A stretch of 64,000 nt of DNA from Gymnorhina tibicen (Eukaryota > Chordata > Aves > Passeriformes > Artamidae): contig VXAZ01000274.1 of the NCBI GenBank assembly GCA_013399875.1, forward strand, positions 102,128 to 166,127. Reading direction: 5' to 3'. The position numbers and the translations under genes are program-made. The notes beneath the pieces were generated by a model. It was not told the DNA's origin. It saw nothing but the letters and a program-made list of their open reading frames with translations, and ran no database searches. Shown here piece after piece: positions 25,591 through 38,593 of the stretch (positions are counted from its first letter, which is position 1; each line of letters starts with the position of its first letter).

Positions 25591-28400
25591 TTCTACAAGG
25601 CTATGACTAAACAAAAATATCATTTTTGTTCTATTCTGAGCATGTCCACTGACAGTTTCAGATTTTTCCACCTTTTCCATTAAGATCCGCTCTTCCCTTC
25701 ACAGAAAAGGTGGAACCTGCACCAGATCTACACCTTTTCCTTTCCACTGTTCCTCTCAATGCACTAGGAATACACAGGTTTATACAGTATTTTGATACAG
25801 AAACACTTTTGAAGCATCCTACAATTGGCAAGGCCCCGGACTGAGAACATGGAACAATTTCTGAAGAAACCACTGATCTCTTCCAATTAATATTCAGCAA
25901 CAATTCTTTTTAGAATAATGCCAAAGACCCAAACAGATAGGCTTTATCCATCAGTAGAGAGCATGAACACAACATAACTCTGTTTATTTGTCTGACTCTA
26001 GATCTTCTCTCTCTTTTTTAGAACAACTGATTTCTTTTTTACTTAGCCCTTCCTTTCTTGCCTTCCTTTACCTTAAAATAGTGCCATGTTATATCTTCAG
26101 AATGATGGCATGTAAGAACACTCACTGTAGCTGAGAACTTCCAGAAATTTAAGTTCCTTTAAAAGGAGTGAGGAATCAGGCTTCATAAATAAAAACTTCA
26201 AGCCTTATTATAGGTCTAATTTGATCTGCAAATCACATTTTAACGTCTATGTATTTAAAAAATTTTACATATTTAGACCATGTATATTTTCCCAATTATG
26301 ATGCATCAGTCTGATACAGAGAGACAAGAAAAAACATTAGGTGACATCTAGATTAAAGTTGTGTAAATAATTCATTCTTAAAATTGGTGCTTGATCAACT
26401 CAAAAGCATCATTTGATCTTCTCAGGGAACTGAACAACAGAAAAGTAATTTCAACATTAAATTAGTTTAAATATTTTTGAAGTTTTAATCTTTTCAAAGA
26501 AAACTTCACAGGAAAAATAATGTCATGTATCATCTCAAATACCTCAGAATATTTAAACTTTCAGGACAGAAGAACAAAGAATTATTTTGCATATGAACCT
26601 GAAAAGCAAATGCTTGTTCAACTTTAAAGCATTTTTTAACAGAATTATTCACTAAAATAAATATTACTTGGTTGCAATAGGGAAAGTTCACAAATCAGGA
26701 TCAACTCACAAATATACAGACAAAAATTTCAGAATTGAAAAGCCACAGGATATGAAGAATTAAAATAAAAACAAAGAACTACTGCATGAGATCAGATCTA
26801 TTCCTATACCATCAGTTATGTTTTTCTGGTATTTCTTTTTAAATTTAAGTTATATTAATAACCGAGGGAAATTATAGACAAATACTTGACTGCAGATTAA
26901 ATGTAAAGAGTTCATTCAATGTATCTCCACAAGTAACAAACAGTATTTGTCTAATTTCCAGATCACAATTATGTATTCCTATAGCTACATCCAAAAGATA
27001 TTAACTATAATAGAAACACTTACAAATAAATTCTGAAGCTCATTTCATTTACCGGAATGTTTTCCAAAATACACTTTCAGAATCCTGTCAACATGAAGAT
27101 ATGTAATAATAAACGGCAAGTAATTAGTATTTAGCTTTAAATATTGTATTTTACAGTACAGCAGGTATACAGCATAGTAAAGCAGATCCTCTAAATTGAA
27201 CATGTTTTAATACAGTCAAAGTTATACATCTAAGTTAAAAAATGCAGACTGTTCTGTAGCAAAGAGGCTCATGTAGAACTAAGGAGTGGAAAAATCATTT
27301 TATCTCTAAATACAGTATCACTTGGGCCAATGCTGGAAAACAATTTTTCCTGTTACTTTCAAAAGTGTAATAAAAAATCGAAGGAGGTGTTCAAAAAGAA
27401 GGAAGAAGGAGCATCAAAAAATATTCAAGGATTTAACAAAACATCTTAAAGTGAGATAGTGAAATAGCTCAACCTGTTTAGCTTATCAAAAAGAAAAAAC
27501 CTGAGCAGTAACTTAATTAGAGTGTGTAAGAACATTCACGGGTAGAAAGCATTGGGTACTAAGGTGCTCTTCAGATGTAGCAGAGAAAGACCCAGCATTT
27601 TAAAAAAAGCCTTGACATTAAATCCAGACAAATTCAAATTAAGCATATGTCATAAATATTTAAGAGTGATGGTGATTAGCCACTGGTCCTACTGAAGCCA
27701 TTGCCCTTTTCTCAGTAGTTCGAAAAGTTGAAACCTGGGTTTAAACCTGGTGCCATTTAAAAAATATGCTTCCATCAGACAAATCACTGGTCTCTAAGTG
27801 AACATATCTGAATGAAATCTATTAAATAAGAGGGGATAAACTGAACTGGTTTGCCTTAAGATCAGCAAAACATACTGGTGTTCCTCCTAAGAGCTCCATA
27901 CAGATGTTAATACAGCTTTCACAACAGCCTCTAATGGAACATGTTCATTTCAAACATTCCATTTCATTGTCAAAATAAAGTTCAGTTTTCTAATCCTGCT
28001 GGAGAACTCTATGAAACCCTCTCTGCACTCACCAGAAAAATGTACATGGGCGTTGTACCTAAACCCTAACCCCATTCATTCAAACAAAACATTAACTAGA
28101 CATATCTTACACAAGTCAACTCAAGAGTTCCTGCCAGCACTAAGGTAGGGTCACCTTTATAAAATTCACTTGAAATCACACGGGGTTAGGCAACAAAGGG
28201 GAGGGGGTGAAATGAAAAGCGCAGCGCTCGCCCCCTCAGCATTTCCACATTTTGCAATTAATAACACTGTTCTAAAGAATGGTTTCAGAATGGATGTCAA
28301 CGAGATCAAGAACCAGAACATAAATCACAAGAGATACTTTTACTGGACTGTAAGTCCTTTTTATACCATTAAACCGATGTGAGCAGAGCCAATTAACATC
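25591..28400. other. Unique AT-rich sequence, no gene seen
   Basis: Very AT-rich from about 26170 to 27700, with no coding frame and no recognisable repeat. A GC patch with GCGCAGCGCTCGCCCCC lies at about 28217-28236. Confidence 0.45.
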
Positions 28401-28784
28401 ACTTTCCCTCCTTGCATTCCACATGGTCCATCAAAGCACCACAGTAGCAGCCAAGGGAGTCACACGGGTGTGTACATGCCTGCGAGGTCACACCCAAAAA
28501 CTCCCCTTCATTTTTATTGTTGAGCATGACATTATATGACATGAAATACTCCACTAGTCAACCTAGGTCAACTGACCAAGTTGTGTTGTGTCTAATTTTT
28601 TTGCCCACCCCAGAGCGCTCACTGAGGGGAGTGGTAGAGCAAGAGAAAAAGAAAACCTTGCTGCTCTGCAATTACTGATTAGCAACAGCCAGAACACTGG
28701 TTTAGTCACAAATCTGAAATGCAGCACCATATGGGACTGCTATGAAGAAAATTACCTCCATCTCTGACAGGTGCATTTAGTCTT
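28401..28784 (-). mobile_element. Old avian LTR fragment (minus strand)
   Basis: Read on the minus strand this follows, with many substitutions, a common avian LTR consensus that I know. It starts near 28784 with the GGGATAGAGTTAATTTTCTTC-like region (here GAGATGGAGGTAATTTTC), then TTGTGCTGAAAACAGTG-like and GGGGTGGG-CA segments, then the GTCATATGACGTCATGCTCA-like segment and the AATAAA signal (complement at 28513-28518). The match fades near 28401, before the AT-rich end of U5, so the 3' end is missing or eroded. No internal retroviral sequence adjoins it. It is older than the other LTRs, judged by its divergence from consensus. Confidence 0.7.
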
Positions 28785-30031
28785 CAGCAGGCAAGAGCTG
28801 GAAATCACCACTCCAGCTCCTAAGAGCTCACCAAGAGACACTGCTGAACTCAACTGAAAACAAGAAATAAGCCAGAACAGAAACAAAGGTTATAAAATAA
28901 AATAATAACAGGAATTAGTTATGTATTCAGAAGAAAATTTTTTTCTTGACCTTCCCAATAACAAATCAGTCACTATTGTTCTGCAATACCTTTGATTTGG
29001 AAAAAAGTGCTGAAGGGAAGATGAAAGTAACTGAAATTCCATACATTTTTCATCTTTGTCATATCTACACACAGCCACTCTATCAGCAACTCCTGATTTT
29101 CTCCCACATGAAACAGACCGTGAAATTTTACTTCCCCTCAAACTCCTGCAACCACATATGGCAGTTTTTAATACAAATCCATATGGCCAAAATATGTTAC
29201 TGCTGTTCATCAGATCTGTGACCATTAAAATTATTTGCCCATAAATAAGAATAAAGACTCCCTAGACAAGACAGGAACATCATTCTTGCCTTTTCTATGC
29301 CTCTTTTGCAGACTGAGAAAGGACTTCACTTTTCCTCTAGCTGCCAATCTGGTTCCCTTCACAAGCATTAAAATTCACTTTAAAGACTGAATAATAAGGA
29401 TTGCTGACCCTTCCACACTGATAAAAATAAATAAATGTCAGTCAGACACCAGTTTAGTCACGCAGGTACAGTAAACTTTTTTCTAACCACACCGCACAGA
29501 TTTATTCTTGAAGCTAATCAGAATTCAAACAGAACACAAATCAAATGTCACCCTGCCACACTAACATCCATCAACCACAATGATTACATCTACATCAATC
29601 ATTTGATATAATAGGCGTAAAGTTATTATAACAGAACATTGTCAAAAGATCTAGAATTGGTCTTCTATTTAGTATTCCATCATATAACAGCTACAAGATT
29701 ATTTCAAAGGCAGCAGTGTCTGCTTTGAAAATATAAGACAGTTTGCTTCAGCGTTTTCCTGGCAGCAGACTGTTGTTCAATGACAACATTCTCTACGAAG
29801 AAGTAACATTACTGATTTGAGCTTTATAAAAGGGGAGGGCATTGGATTTTCTGTTCCATCAGTTTTTAAGGTAGAACTGAATATTAAACAATTGTATTAC
29901 TTTTTTGTATACAACCTGCAACTTACCTGAAAGCAACCCTACCATTCAACAGAAGTGTTGGTTATATCAGATAGTTCAGTAATGTCATTCCTTTACTTTG
30001 GAAGTCCCACTGGCTTTGTCTCCTCCTGTGT
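28785..30031. other. Unique sequence, no gene recognised
   Basis: Open frames at 28890-29244 occur on both strands over the same DNA, and none shows a family match. Confidence 0.4.
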
Positions 30032-30361
30032 CTAATTTTGCCTGAAACATCTCGCTACTTCATTCCCAGGCAATGGTGTTCTGAAAAGGGTAGTGCTACC
30101 TGAAGGTTGCATATAGGAAAATAACACATGCTGGTAATTCAAAATGTGGAGTTCACCTCCTGCATGGGACCATGCCTTTTCATTTCCAGATTGGACCAAT
30201 GTCTGGTGTCTGGTTGTCTGGTTGTGGTGCAAAAAGACAGTCAAAAATTCTGCATACAGACTGCATCTGTCACAGTCCATACTGCAGACAGCCAGGGAGA
30301 AGCAAAGACCATACCCGAGAAAGAGTACAAAAACGGAAAGTGCTCCCTTTCTGGACATCAT
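30032..30361 (-). other. 109-codon ORF with signal-peptide-like start, doubtful gene
   Basis: The frame starts at ATG 30361-30359 (a second ATG follows directly) and ends in TAG. The first 27 residues have a short basic start (MMSRKG) and a hydrophobic core (ALSVFVLFLGYGLCFSLAV), like a secretory signal. A CSMDCDRCS cysteine cluster follows immediately. The remaining about 75 residues have no disulfide pattern or dibasic sites that I can interpret. All three plus frames are also open across 30130-30450, so low stop density alone could create this ORF. A GTCTGGT-type short tandem repeat (30201-30230) lies inside it. I assign no function. Confidence 0.15.
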
Positions 30362-33300
30362 GTACAATGTCACTGCTGCTTCAATCAAAGGAAGATCTTA
30401 CTCAGAGTGACCTTTCTGTGCATTGATCACTGCAGTGAACACGAAATCCCTTAAGCACAGCTAAAATTGTGCTTCCTTTACATGAGAGCTATTGCATGAA
30501 AAATTATAAAGGACCGAAAAACAGTCCTTTAGATCCACCACTGTGAGGAATGAAGACCATGGAGACCTTATTCCACCGGTTTGGAAAGCAGAAATATAAA
30601 GGAAACAATTTAAGGTTAAGACAAAACTAACAGTGCAAATCAGATGTGCAGAATGTGACTTTATCAGCCTAATGAAGTTTTTTGCATATGCTACTGCAAG
30701 TAGTAAGAGTTCATAAAATCAATTAATACACTTACAAGAGATTTTGAAGGAACTTATCACTGGCTTCCTCATAGGCTATTTGTACCTTGATCCTCACTGG
30801 TCATTGCTCATATATTCATGACAAGAATCATTCACGACTGAATCATTCAAGAAAACAGGATCCTATATCAATATGTAAACTTCGAGGAGGCTGAGAACAG
30901 CCTTCATTAATAAGTTAGATTTGCTATTGTCTTCAACAAGCTGTATCTCCAGTTACATCTTCTGCTGCTTTTACTTCCAGACAGGTATCTCTGTCTAGTC
31001 GAGAACTTGATCTGGATACCAGTTCACCCTTAGAACCATTTTTGAGTAACTACGACACAGCAACAAACTTGTCTGCAACACTTTTTCTAATAAATAATTA
31101 CTTAGATCACGCTTACAGATCATAGTTTTGTAAATACATAAAAAATACATAAATATATTCTTTCAGAGAAGATACTTTAAAAGGATACTAGTCATATTTG
31201 TATGTACATGTTTAGCTGGCTTATAAATAAATGACAGTTCCTTTAGTGTAAGTTCATATTTGCAGTAAGTACATTGCGTTACTCTCTTGCGAATAATAAT
31301 AATAGTAAAATATCCATCACAGAGAAACCCCCACTAATTTAAAATGCAAATAAAACATTTTTTGCTAAAGGCTATGGTACTACTGAATAATTGATCATAA
31401 TTTCCAAAATTATCAAATCACATTTTAATAGCTGTGCTTCCATTATTGAACAAAGTAAATCTTTGCAAATTCTTTTAACACATTTATTATGACAGTCATA
31501 TTTTACATGTAAACAGCAATGGTAGTCTTATATATAATTCCAGAGAATTACCAAGATTTAAATGGCAACCACTGTATATTTACTTGGCATTTCAGTGAAC
31601 ATTAAGGTTTATAGTTCCGAGGAAAAAATTGACTTTGGCTTTACTTCAGTCAATATTTATTTCTCTGTTCGATAAACATTGATGTTTGCCTCAAGAGAAG
31701 TCAATATCCTGTTAATGTACATTACTTGAATAACATTTGGGAATTACTAAACAAATGACTCAAATTCAGAGGATCAAAGATAGTGAGACCAAGAAAGACT
31801 TATAGGGTGTTTGTTTAAACCTGCAGTCTTAGCAGAACTACCAGTACATGACGTGAAACAGCCCTATGAACAATCCCTCCTTTAATCTTCAGCATGCTGG
31901 TATTACAGTCAAATCCATCTTTGGTACAGTCTGCTTCAGAAATGTTTATGTGCAACTATTTTATCCCCTTTCTGCCCTTCTTCAACACTTCCTGAGCCAG
32001 CTTGTCCTTGAAACATGTTTTGCTTCAAAGATCATGCAGACTGTAAACCCATATTCTTATGTAACCTGCTTTCCTCATCTAACCTGCTTTTCCCAGTTTG
32101 TCATCCATGTTCTATAGTGGAATCTTCCAAAGTTCTTAAATGAACCCTGTTTACAATACTCTGGATTTTTACTGGAAGTTCATGCTACCAGACTTTCTAG
32201 GTAGGGCTATTTTCCCATATGGTTACAATCAATATTTTAATACTAGTAAGTTTTACTGCACTTTGCTACTCACATGTCATAACAAAGCCAAGAGAGTCAT
32301 CAAATTTAAGGTGGAAAAGAATGAAAATATTTGCAGCTTGTCCCAGATCTTGGCAAAACTGTCCTTTAATGGACAATATGAATAGTTGAATGTATGAAAT
32401 TTTGTCATCATATTAAATATTAAAAGGCCAACTGCAATGATAAATCTTAGCAATGTGTCATAAAGGAAGTGATGCAAACAAGCCTATATAACAAGCTGTG
32501 ATCAAACTTTAGAGACTGAACTTTCCAGTGTCTGTACCTGTCTTTCTTCCTGCTTGAGGACATCAGCCACTGTTGCATGGTAGATGACTAACTCAGTAGA
32601 GAGGAAAATCTAGAATTATCATATTGCATCAAGTTAGCAATGAAAGGCCATTTGTAATGGAAAGCTCTGAATATCTCCAACAAATCTTGCAAAGCTCAGG
32701 TTATCACTTTTTGGGAGTGTACTCACAACTTGATATGCAACACGATCATCTGCTAGTGACAAAGTGGGACCTTAAAATGAAGACTGAAAAAAATTTGATA
32801 ATAAAATTACATAACTCCATAAATTTTGTCATTTCAGAGTATTCCAGTCCAAGAGGGGGGGGGAAATAGAATTAAATTTTTTCTTCTGTTCATTTAAGTC
32901 CCCAGAGAAACATCTTATTTCTGGAGGTACAAATTTTATGAGAAATAAATACCAGAGACTTCAGCTACTATATTATACTTGCACATACCATGAACATAAG
33001 CTGCAGGAAATACTGTTTAAAGGTCAGGTTATTAAGAGCAAAATTATCATAAATAGGATCAAAGATAAGAATTTCCCTCTGAAAAGCATCTCTGGAAAGG
33101 AAACATACATATGAGTAAGAGGTACAGCCCTGAACAATTCGCTGCCAACTCATGTTTGTTAGCTTCCTTGGATGTTTTCAAGCAACCCACGCTTAACAGA
33201 CTGAGAGATGGGGAAATAGATCACATCTTGGGTATCTAAACAGTTTAAGGGTAGCATTATCACTTTTGAAGAACTTTACAGGAGCCTGAATTTGAATGCT

Positions 33301-34310
33301 CACCTTGATATCTGTAACAAGTTTTTACCACTTCAGAGAAAAAACCCATCATTTTTCTGAAGGTTTAGTGCTTTCAGCCTTCTCACAGAAAAAGTAAGGA
33401 TCAGCTGGCTGCAATAGCATGGTATATATGGCCCCATAAGGCAATATTCAGTAGGTTTGGATCTTGAAGAGAGACACAGTTGTCATTGTATTCTTGTGTT
33501 CAGTCCTCTTGCAAGCAAGTTTAGCAAAAAGGACAGGATTTGAAGGAATATTTGTCTCAGAGATACAGGTGAACTCCAGATAAAAGTAGGTGCATCACTG
33601 GTAAGGGATGGAGCAGTGAGACAAAGATGGCAGCAGCACTGTCTGTGCTGTTTTGGTTCTTTGTACAGCTATTGTCAGATTCTCAGAGCTGTCAATCCAG
33701 AAGTACTAAACCTTTCACAAGTCAACCCTTAACCTAATCTTTCACTTATCAACCTTTCTCAAATACTAGATTCACATTAAGTACCTTAGGAATGACAATA
33801 ACCCTCTATTCTAATAACAAGAAACTGCCAATTAAACCCATAATGTATGGACATCTTCCCCTTACTTGCCCTTTTTATGCAAAATAATAATGTGGGAGGT
33901 TGCATGCAATACCAACATGTCCATCATTTTAATTATTTCTGGATATTTGTCCATAGTGCATTAGATTAAAAGAGTCCAAAAACTGATTTATTCACTCACT
34001 TGTAAATTGCATCTTAATGCATTCACATCTTGTTAACATTCATAAACAAAAGACTTAAATTACAGTTCTTTCCCAGTAAAAATAGGCTCCTATCTTCAGA
34101 AATTATGAAGACACACAGTTAAATGCAATTTTTAAATATTTATTCCATATTTGCGTGCATCTGTTCTGCAAGATTTAAAAAATGTTAGTGAAAGCTGTCC
34201 AAAACTCCTACAGTTCAGCCTTTTACACTTTCTAAATACCTACCATCCTAGTAGGATTTTGGTGCTCACTGTGAGTTGACCTCTGTAACATGCTTGTGAT
34301 TAAAGACAGT

Positions 34311-34325
34311 AAAAAAAAAAAAAAA
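34311..34325. repeat. A15 homopolymer
   Basis: Pure A run preceded by GACAGT. No LINE or SINE body is recognisable to its left. Confidence 0.85.
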
Positions 34326-37300
34326 TCAAAACACACAAAATTCTTAAAGATACAGATTTAATAATTAGTAATTTTATATTAAGCTGAAGATTTATTTTAT
34401 GCACATGTTGACATTTTCTACCTCTCTGTCTGAAAAAAAATGTGTTATTATAGTACAAAAAATTCCTGAAGGAAAATAATTCTGACCTTTAAGACAGTCA
34501 GCTATTGCATTTCTTCTCATTGTGGTTCCATAAATGGACCACTATCAGGTGAAACACATCTGCTTGACAAACCTGTAGTGACAAATGCTTAAAACCCAAG
34601 TAATTTCTCTTCTTCTGACAATGTTTAACTCAGGCAAGGACTTAAATATACTTGTCTTAGGTGAAAGGAGATCAGTGTCAAGTCCACTGAAACTGGGAAG
34701 TTGTATTTTACCTTTTCATATCTGCCAAATCACAATTCCTTTTCCTTTTGGTTGTTCACTAAATAGCATCTCCATAAAAGACATGACCAGACACAGGTGA
34801 GTGAAGAGCAGTATTTGCGGAAACAGACCAGTGGATTGTTGGTTGATTTTTATTAACATTTGCACAAACACATTTCTTATGATATGAAGCATTTTTTCTT
34901 ATTCCAGGGAACAAGGCCCATGTCTGATATCCCAAAAAGAAGACTAAATCATCTGTTTCTCAGAATTTGCACTTGTACTTTCAGATTTCCACATTATTTA
35001 AAAGCCTAAATACTTTGGTATGCAACACAAGACCTGAATATACATGCTATTCACAGGTTACACCATGCATGTGTGATAAATCTTTTATAATAGCTTCAGA
35101 TCCAATTCACTCACTGCTGATCAAATATTAGACAAAATGTTTTAATTACAAATAAATAACAGGTAATATGATACATACATCAATTAACTTACAAACTAGC
35201 TGATCTGCTACAGAAGTGTGAAATTTGGAGCTTAAAAGAGGCTGGCAGTCACCTAACAACTCAAAAATCTTTCAGTAGTTTTATTTATGCTCTTCACTTT
35301 AAAATACTGTAGCTTCACAACGAAAAGCTACTCTCCAGTTGCCTAAGGGCTGATGCTCTCATACAGCACCCTTATACTATCTGAACTCCTGAGCTTAAGG
35401 AATAAAGGGATAGGAATCAAAGTCACAACACTGAGTATCGTTATAGTCACATGTCAGTGTTCTGTTCATTACACAGCAAGAACTATACTCTCTAGATAAA
35501 AATAGCAGGTTGGGAAAACAGATGTCTCAGACTTCCCCAGTTTCTGTTGTGGAATGCCTTATTCATGGCTAAAGATACATTTTCCCCACCTCAGATTATC
35601 GAGGTCAGGCATCCAGCACTCAGATTAGGTTTCACTCGTTAACATATCAAAACGTTTGTATTTGTGTACACACGTGTGTGCTAGAAATCAATTCATTGTG
35701 AGAGCCTGGCAGAACTCCCTGCAAGGAAGCTGCAGTGGGAAGCTGACACTGCACAGCAGGCAAAGAGATACCCTCGATGCTCTGCTCAGCTAAATCCTGA
35801 GCCCAGGAGGGACCTGAGATTGCTTGTAACACATCAGGCAGGTTTTCAAGGAAACTGTCCTGTCCATTGCCTGTGTACCTTGCCTCCATAAGAGGATGTC
35901 AACTTCAATGTAGACTTTTAGATAAAAGTCAGATTACATATCCTGAAGAAAAAGGATTAATCTGCCACCTTTATTTCCCTAAGAACCCACGCAACTGATG
36001 TTTCCACATAAATGAGGGAAATAATTCTTCAGAAATTACCTAAATTGCACAATCGCCATGACTTGCAAAGGACCAAACATCACAGATCTATGGGGAGAAG
36101 TTCTGGTTTACGGACTACCAGGGCAAGCACTAGAACTAAGATTTCCTGGCTACTAGGAATTTTGATACTGTTTTTCACTCAATTCTAAATACCATATAAG
36201 GTTACAAGAGAATCTTAGCTAACACCACCCTCAGGAATGGAAAAAAACCCAACCAACCCTGACTTAGAAAAACTACAGAAATGCAACAATTTGCTGATAT
36301 GGAAGGAACAGCAGGCAATATTGGAGACTGGTAAAGAATAATGCTCCTGAAAAGGAAAGGGACAAGCTGAGAAAGAGCACTTAGTGCTCTTCTTTCTTTG
36401 ACTTGCACTCCTTTTTTAGTTTTCCTATGGGTAAGTAGTTAATGCAGAGTGTTTATAGCCCATCACTGGGATTCACTGACCTTTCAACTCCCAGGACTGG
36501 GCAAGCACCCAGGAGGGGTGGCTCCACCACAAAACACAGCAAAATTCTATCTGTTTTAGATTTAGACATGGTATCCATAAGCCTGGAAAGCAGCATTAGA
36601 CTTTGCCATTTATCAAAATTCAGTTTTGACAGGAAAAGCTCTCTCCCATCTGCATTCATCCATACTTACTATAACATTATCGTTTTCAGGAAAAATGAAG
36701 CAAAGAGTAGAAAACAAATGCAAAACCACAAACTACTGAATAACCAACAGTATAAATAATAATAATGTTGACTACATCTTCTATAACATATAAATGGTGC
36801 TATTTCAGTGAAGTACATTCTCCTTACTGAGAATGGAACATTTATAAAAAGCAGTAAGTCAATGAATTATTAGTTGAAGCATACAGAGAAAGATTACTCA
36901 GGCATTATGTAGGGTTTTTTTCAGCTTCTTGAATATCACAATATGCAATATTTTCTACACTTAACCAGAGATATATATTCAATTAAGTCTGTATCCTTCC
37001 CATGCTTCCAGCCTTCTGCTTAGTGGTTTAAAAGAGATTCAGTAGCTTTCACGTTCAAGGACCCAGACTACCTCTTAGAAGTGAATTCCAAGATAAATAC
37101 TGGTAATGAGAGTTGCACAAAGGTGTTAGTTGTATCATTAATCTTGTCAAATACCCCGCACCAACAGCCATGAGTAATCAGACAATGAAATAGAAGGCAG
37201 AATTAAATACTGGCTACAGCTTTACTTGTGGTAATAGATGGAAGATTCTCAGCTGGGAATATGTGGGAGGACAGAGATAAGAAAGGCTTACACTTTCTTT

Positions 37301-38561
37301 TGGGGGGGTGCTTTTTAAAGTGTGATAATATTTAGCTAGCTGATGGCATCAAAAACTGGTTTTTAAGATAATGTGTACTCATTATAATAATAAATAAGGT
37401 AAACATGTACTACGTGCACATAATATAATATTCAGAAACCAATCGCTCACAAAACATGAGAACATTCCAGACATCATGATGTTGCAGTTACCCCTGCAGA
37501 GCTTCACTACTTCTGTTTTAAATCCAGAAACCGTAACTTACTGAAGTGAATCCACACGGCTGATTGCAAACTACACAGGAGCTTGAAATGGACAATGATC
37601 AGGCCCTTACATGACCTATTAAAACACAAACCTGCTAAGGCCATCTTGATCACTACTACTTGTCTAGCTATGAGGAATTAGAAAGAACTCTAAGGTAGCT
37701 CATTATTAATCAAACTGACCACTTACAACGATTAACACTTTAGTAGAGTGTTTGCTTTAGCAGGTATCACAACTGCCTACATTTCGTCTGTTAACACTGA
37801 GCTGAGCTGTTCAGATTCAAATTAGAATTATTTTATCAAGTCTACTATATTTCATTACAAAATGCTACTTGCTTATTCCTGGTGTTTTATAATTTTCTTT
37901 ATGGCCATTGCCTTAATCAAGCAAATCAGTAATACCCAGCTAACACCTTCTTTTCACAGTGCTTGCTGGTGCAGTGGGATAATGCTTGTGTGTTCCATGC
38001 TATTGTCCTCCAACTCCCTGACACATGACAAAAATAAAGTTTTTGCATTTTTTTGAAAAAAGGTAAGTAAATGAGGTCAATGAAATGGCTCACTGATGAA
38101 ATAAACTGATTGGAACATTCCACTAAACATTCCAGTTACAGAAATACAAAATATGTATTCAGCCTTCAGTGTTGAGCAAATAATTGACTGTTACTCCATT
38201 CTGACAAGCAATACATGCACAAAGTATACTTTTTATTAGTCAGATTAATTTCCTTAACATTTCTGACACTGCACAGAAGGTACCATTCTTCAGAGCCTAT
38301 TCATGACCATGTTTCAAGCAAGACCTGCAGGAAATTATGCCTGCTTACAGTGGAGTATTAAACTGTCCATTCTGCTTTGAAACTGGGTTTGACATAAATA
38401 CTACACTCCTTTTCAGCTGAGTGTTGATCTGAAGATCCAATTTACACAATAAACCAAAACAAAATCTGATCCCTATCTCTTACTTCAGTTCCAACTACTT
38501 AGTAATACCAAGATTTACACTTTGTCTCCTGTGCCCATCTAATCACTGTTAATAACAGCAC

Positions 38562-38593
38562 TATGTTCTAATATGGATATGTTCTAATATGAT
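38562..38593. repeat. 16-bp tandem pair
   Basis: TATGTTCTAATATG occurs twice in a row with 16-base spacing. Small local duplication. Confidence 0.85.

Noticed and set aside
28057..28074. Telomere-like ACCTAAACCCTAACCCC
   Set aside because: Only about two units; not an interstitial telomeric array.
30001..30230. Possible second, highly diverged copy of the LTR seen at 28.4 kb
   Set aside because: A few words are similar (a GGAGGAGACAAAGCCAG-like stretch on the minus strand), but I could not extend an alignment.
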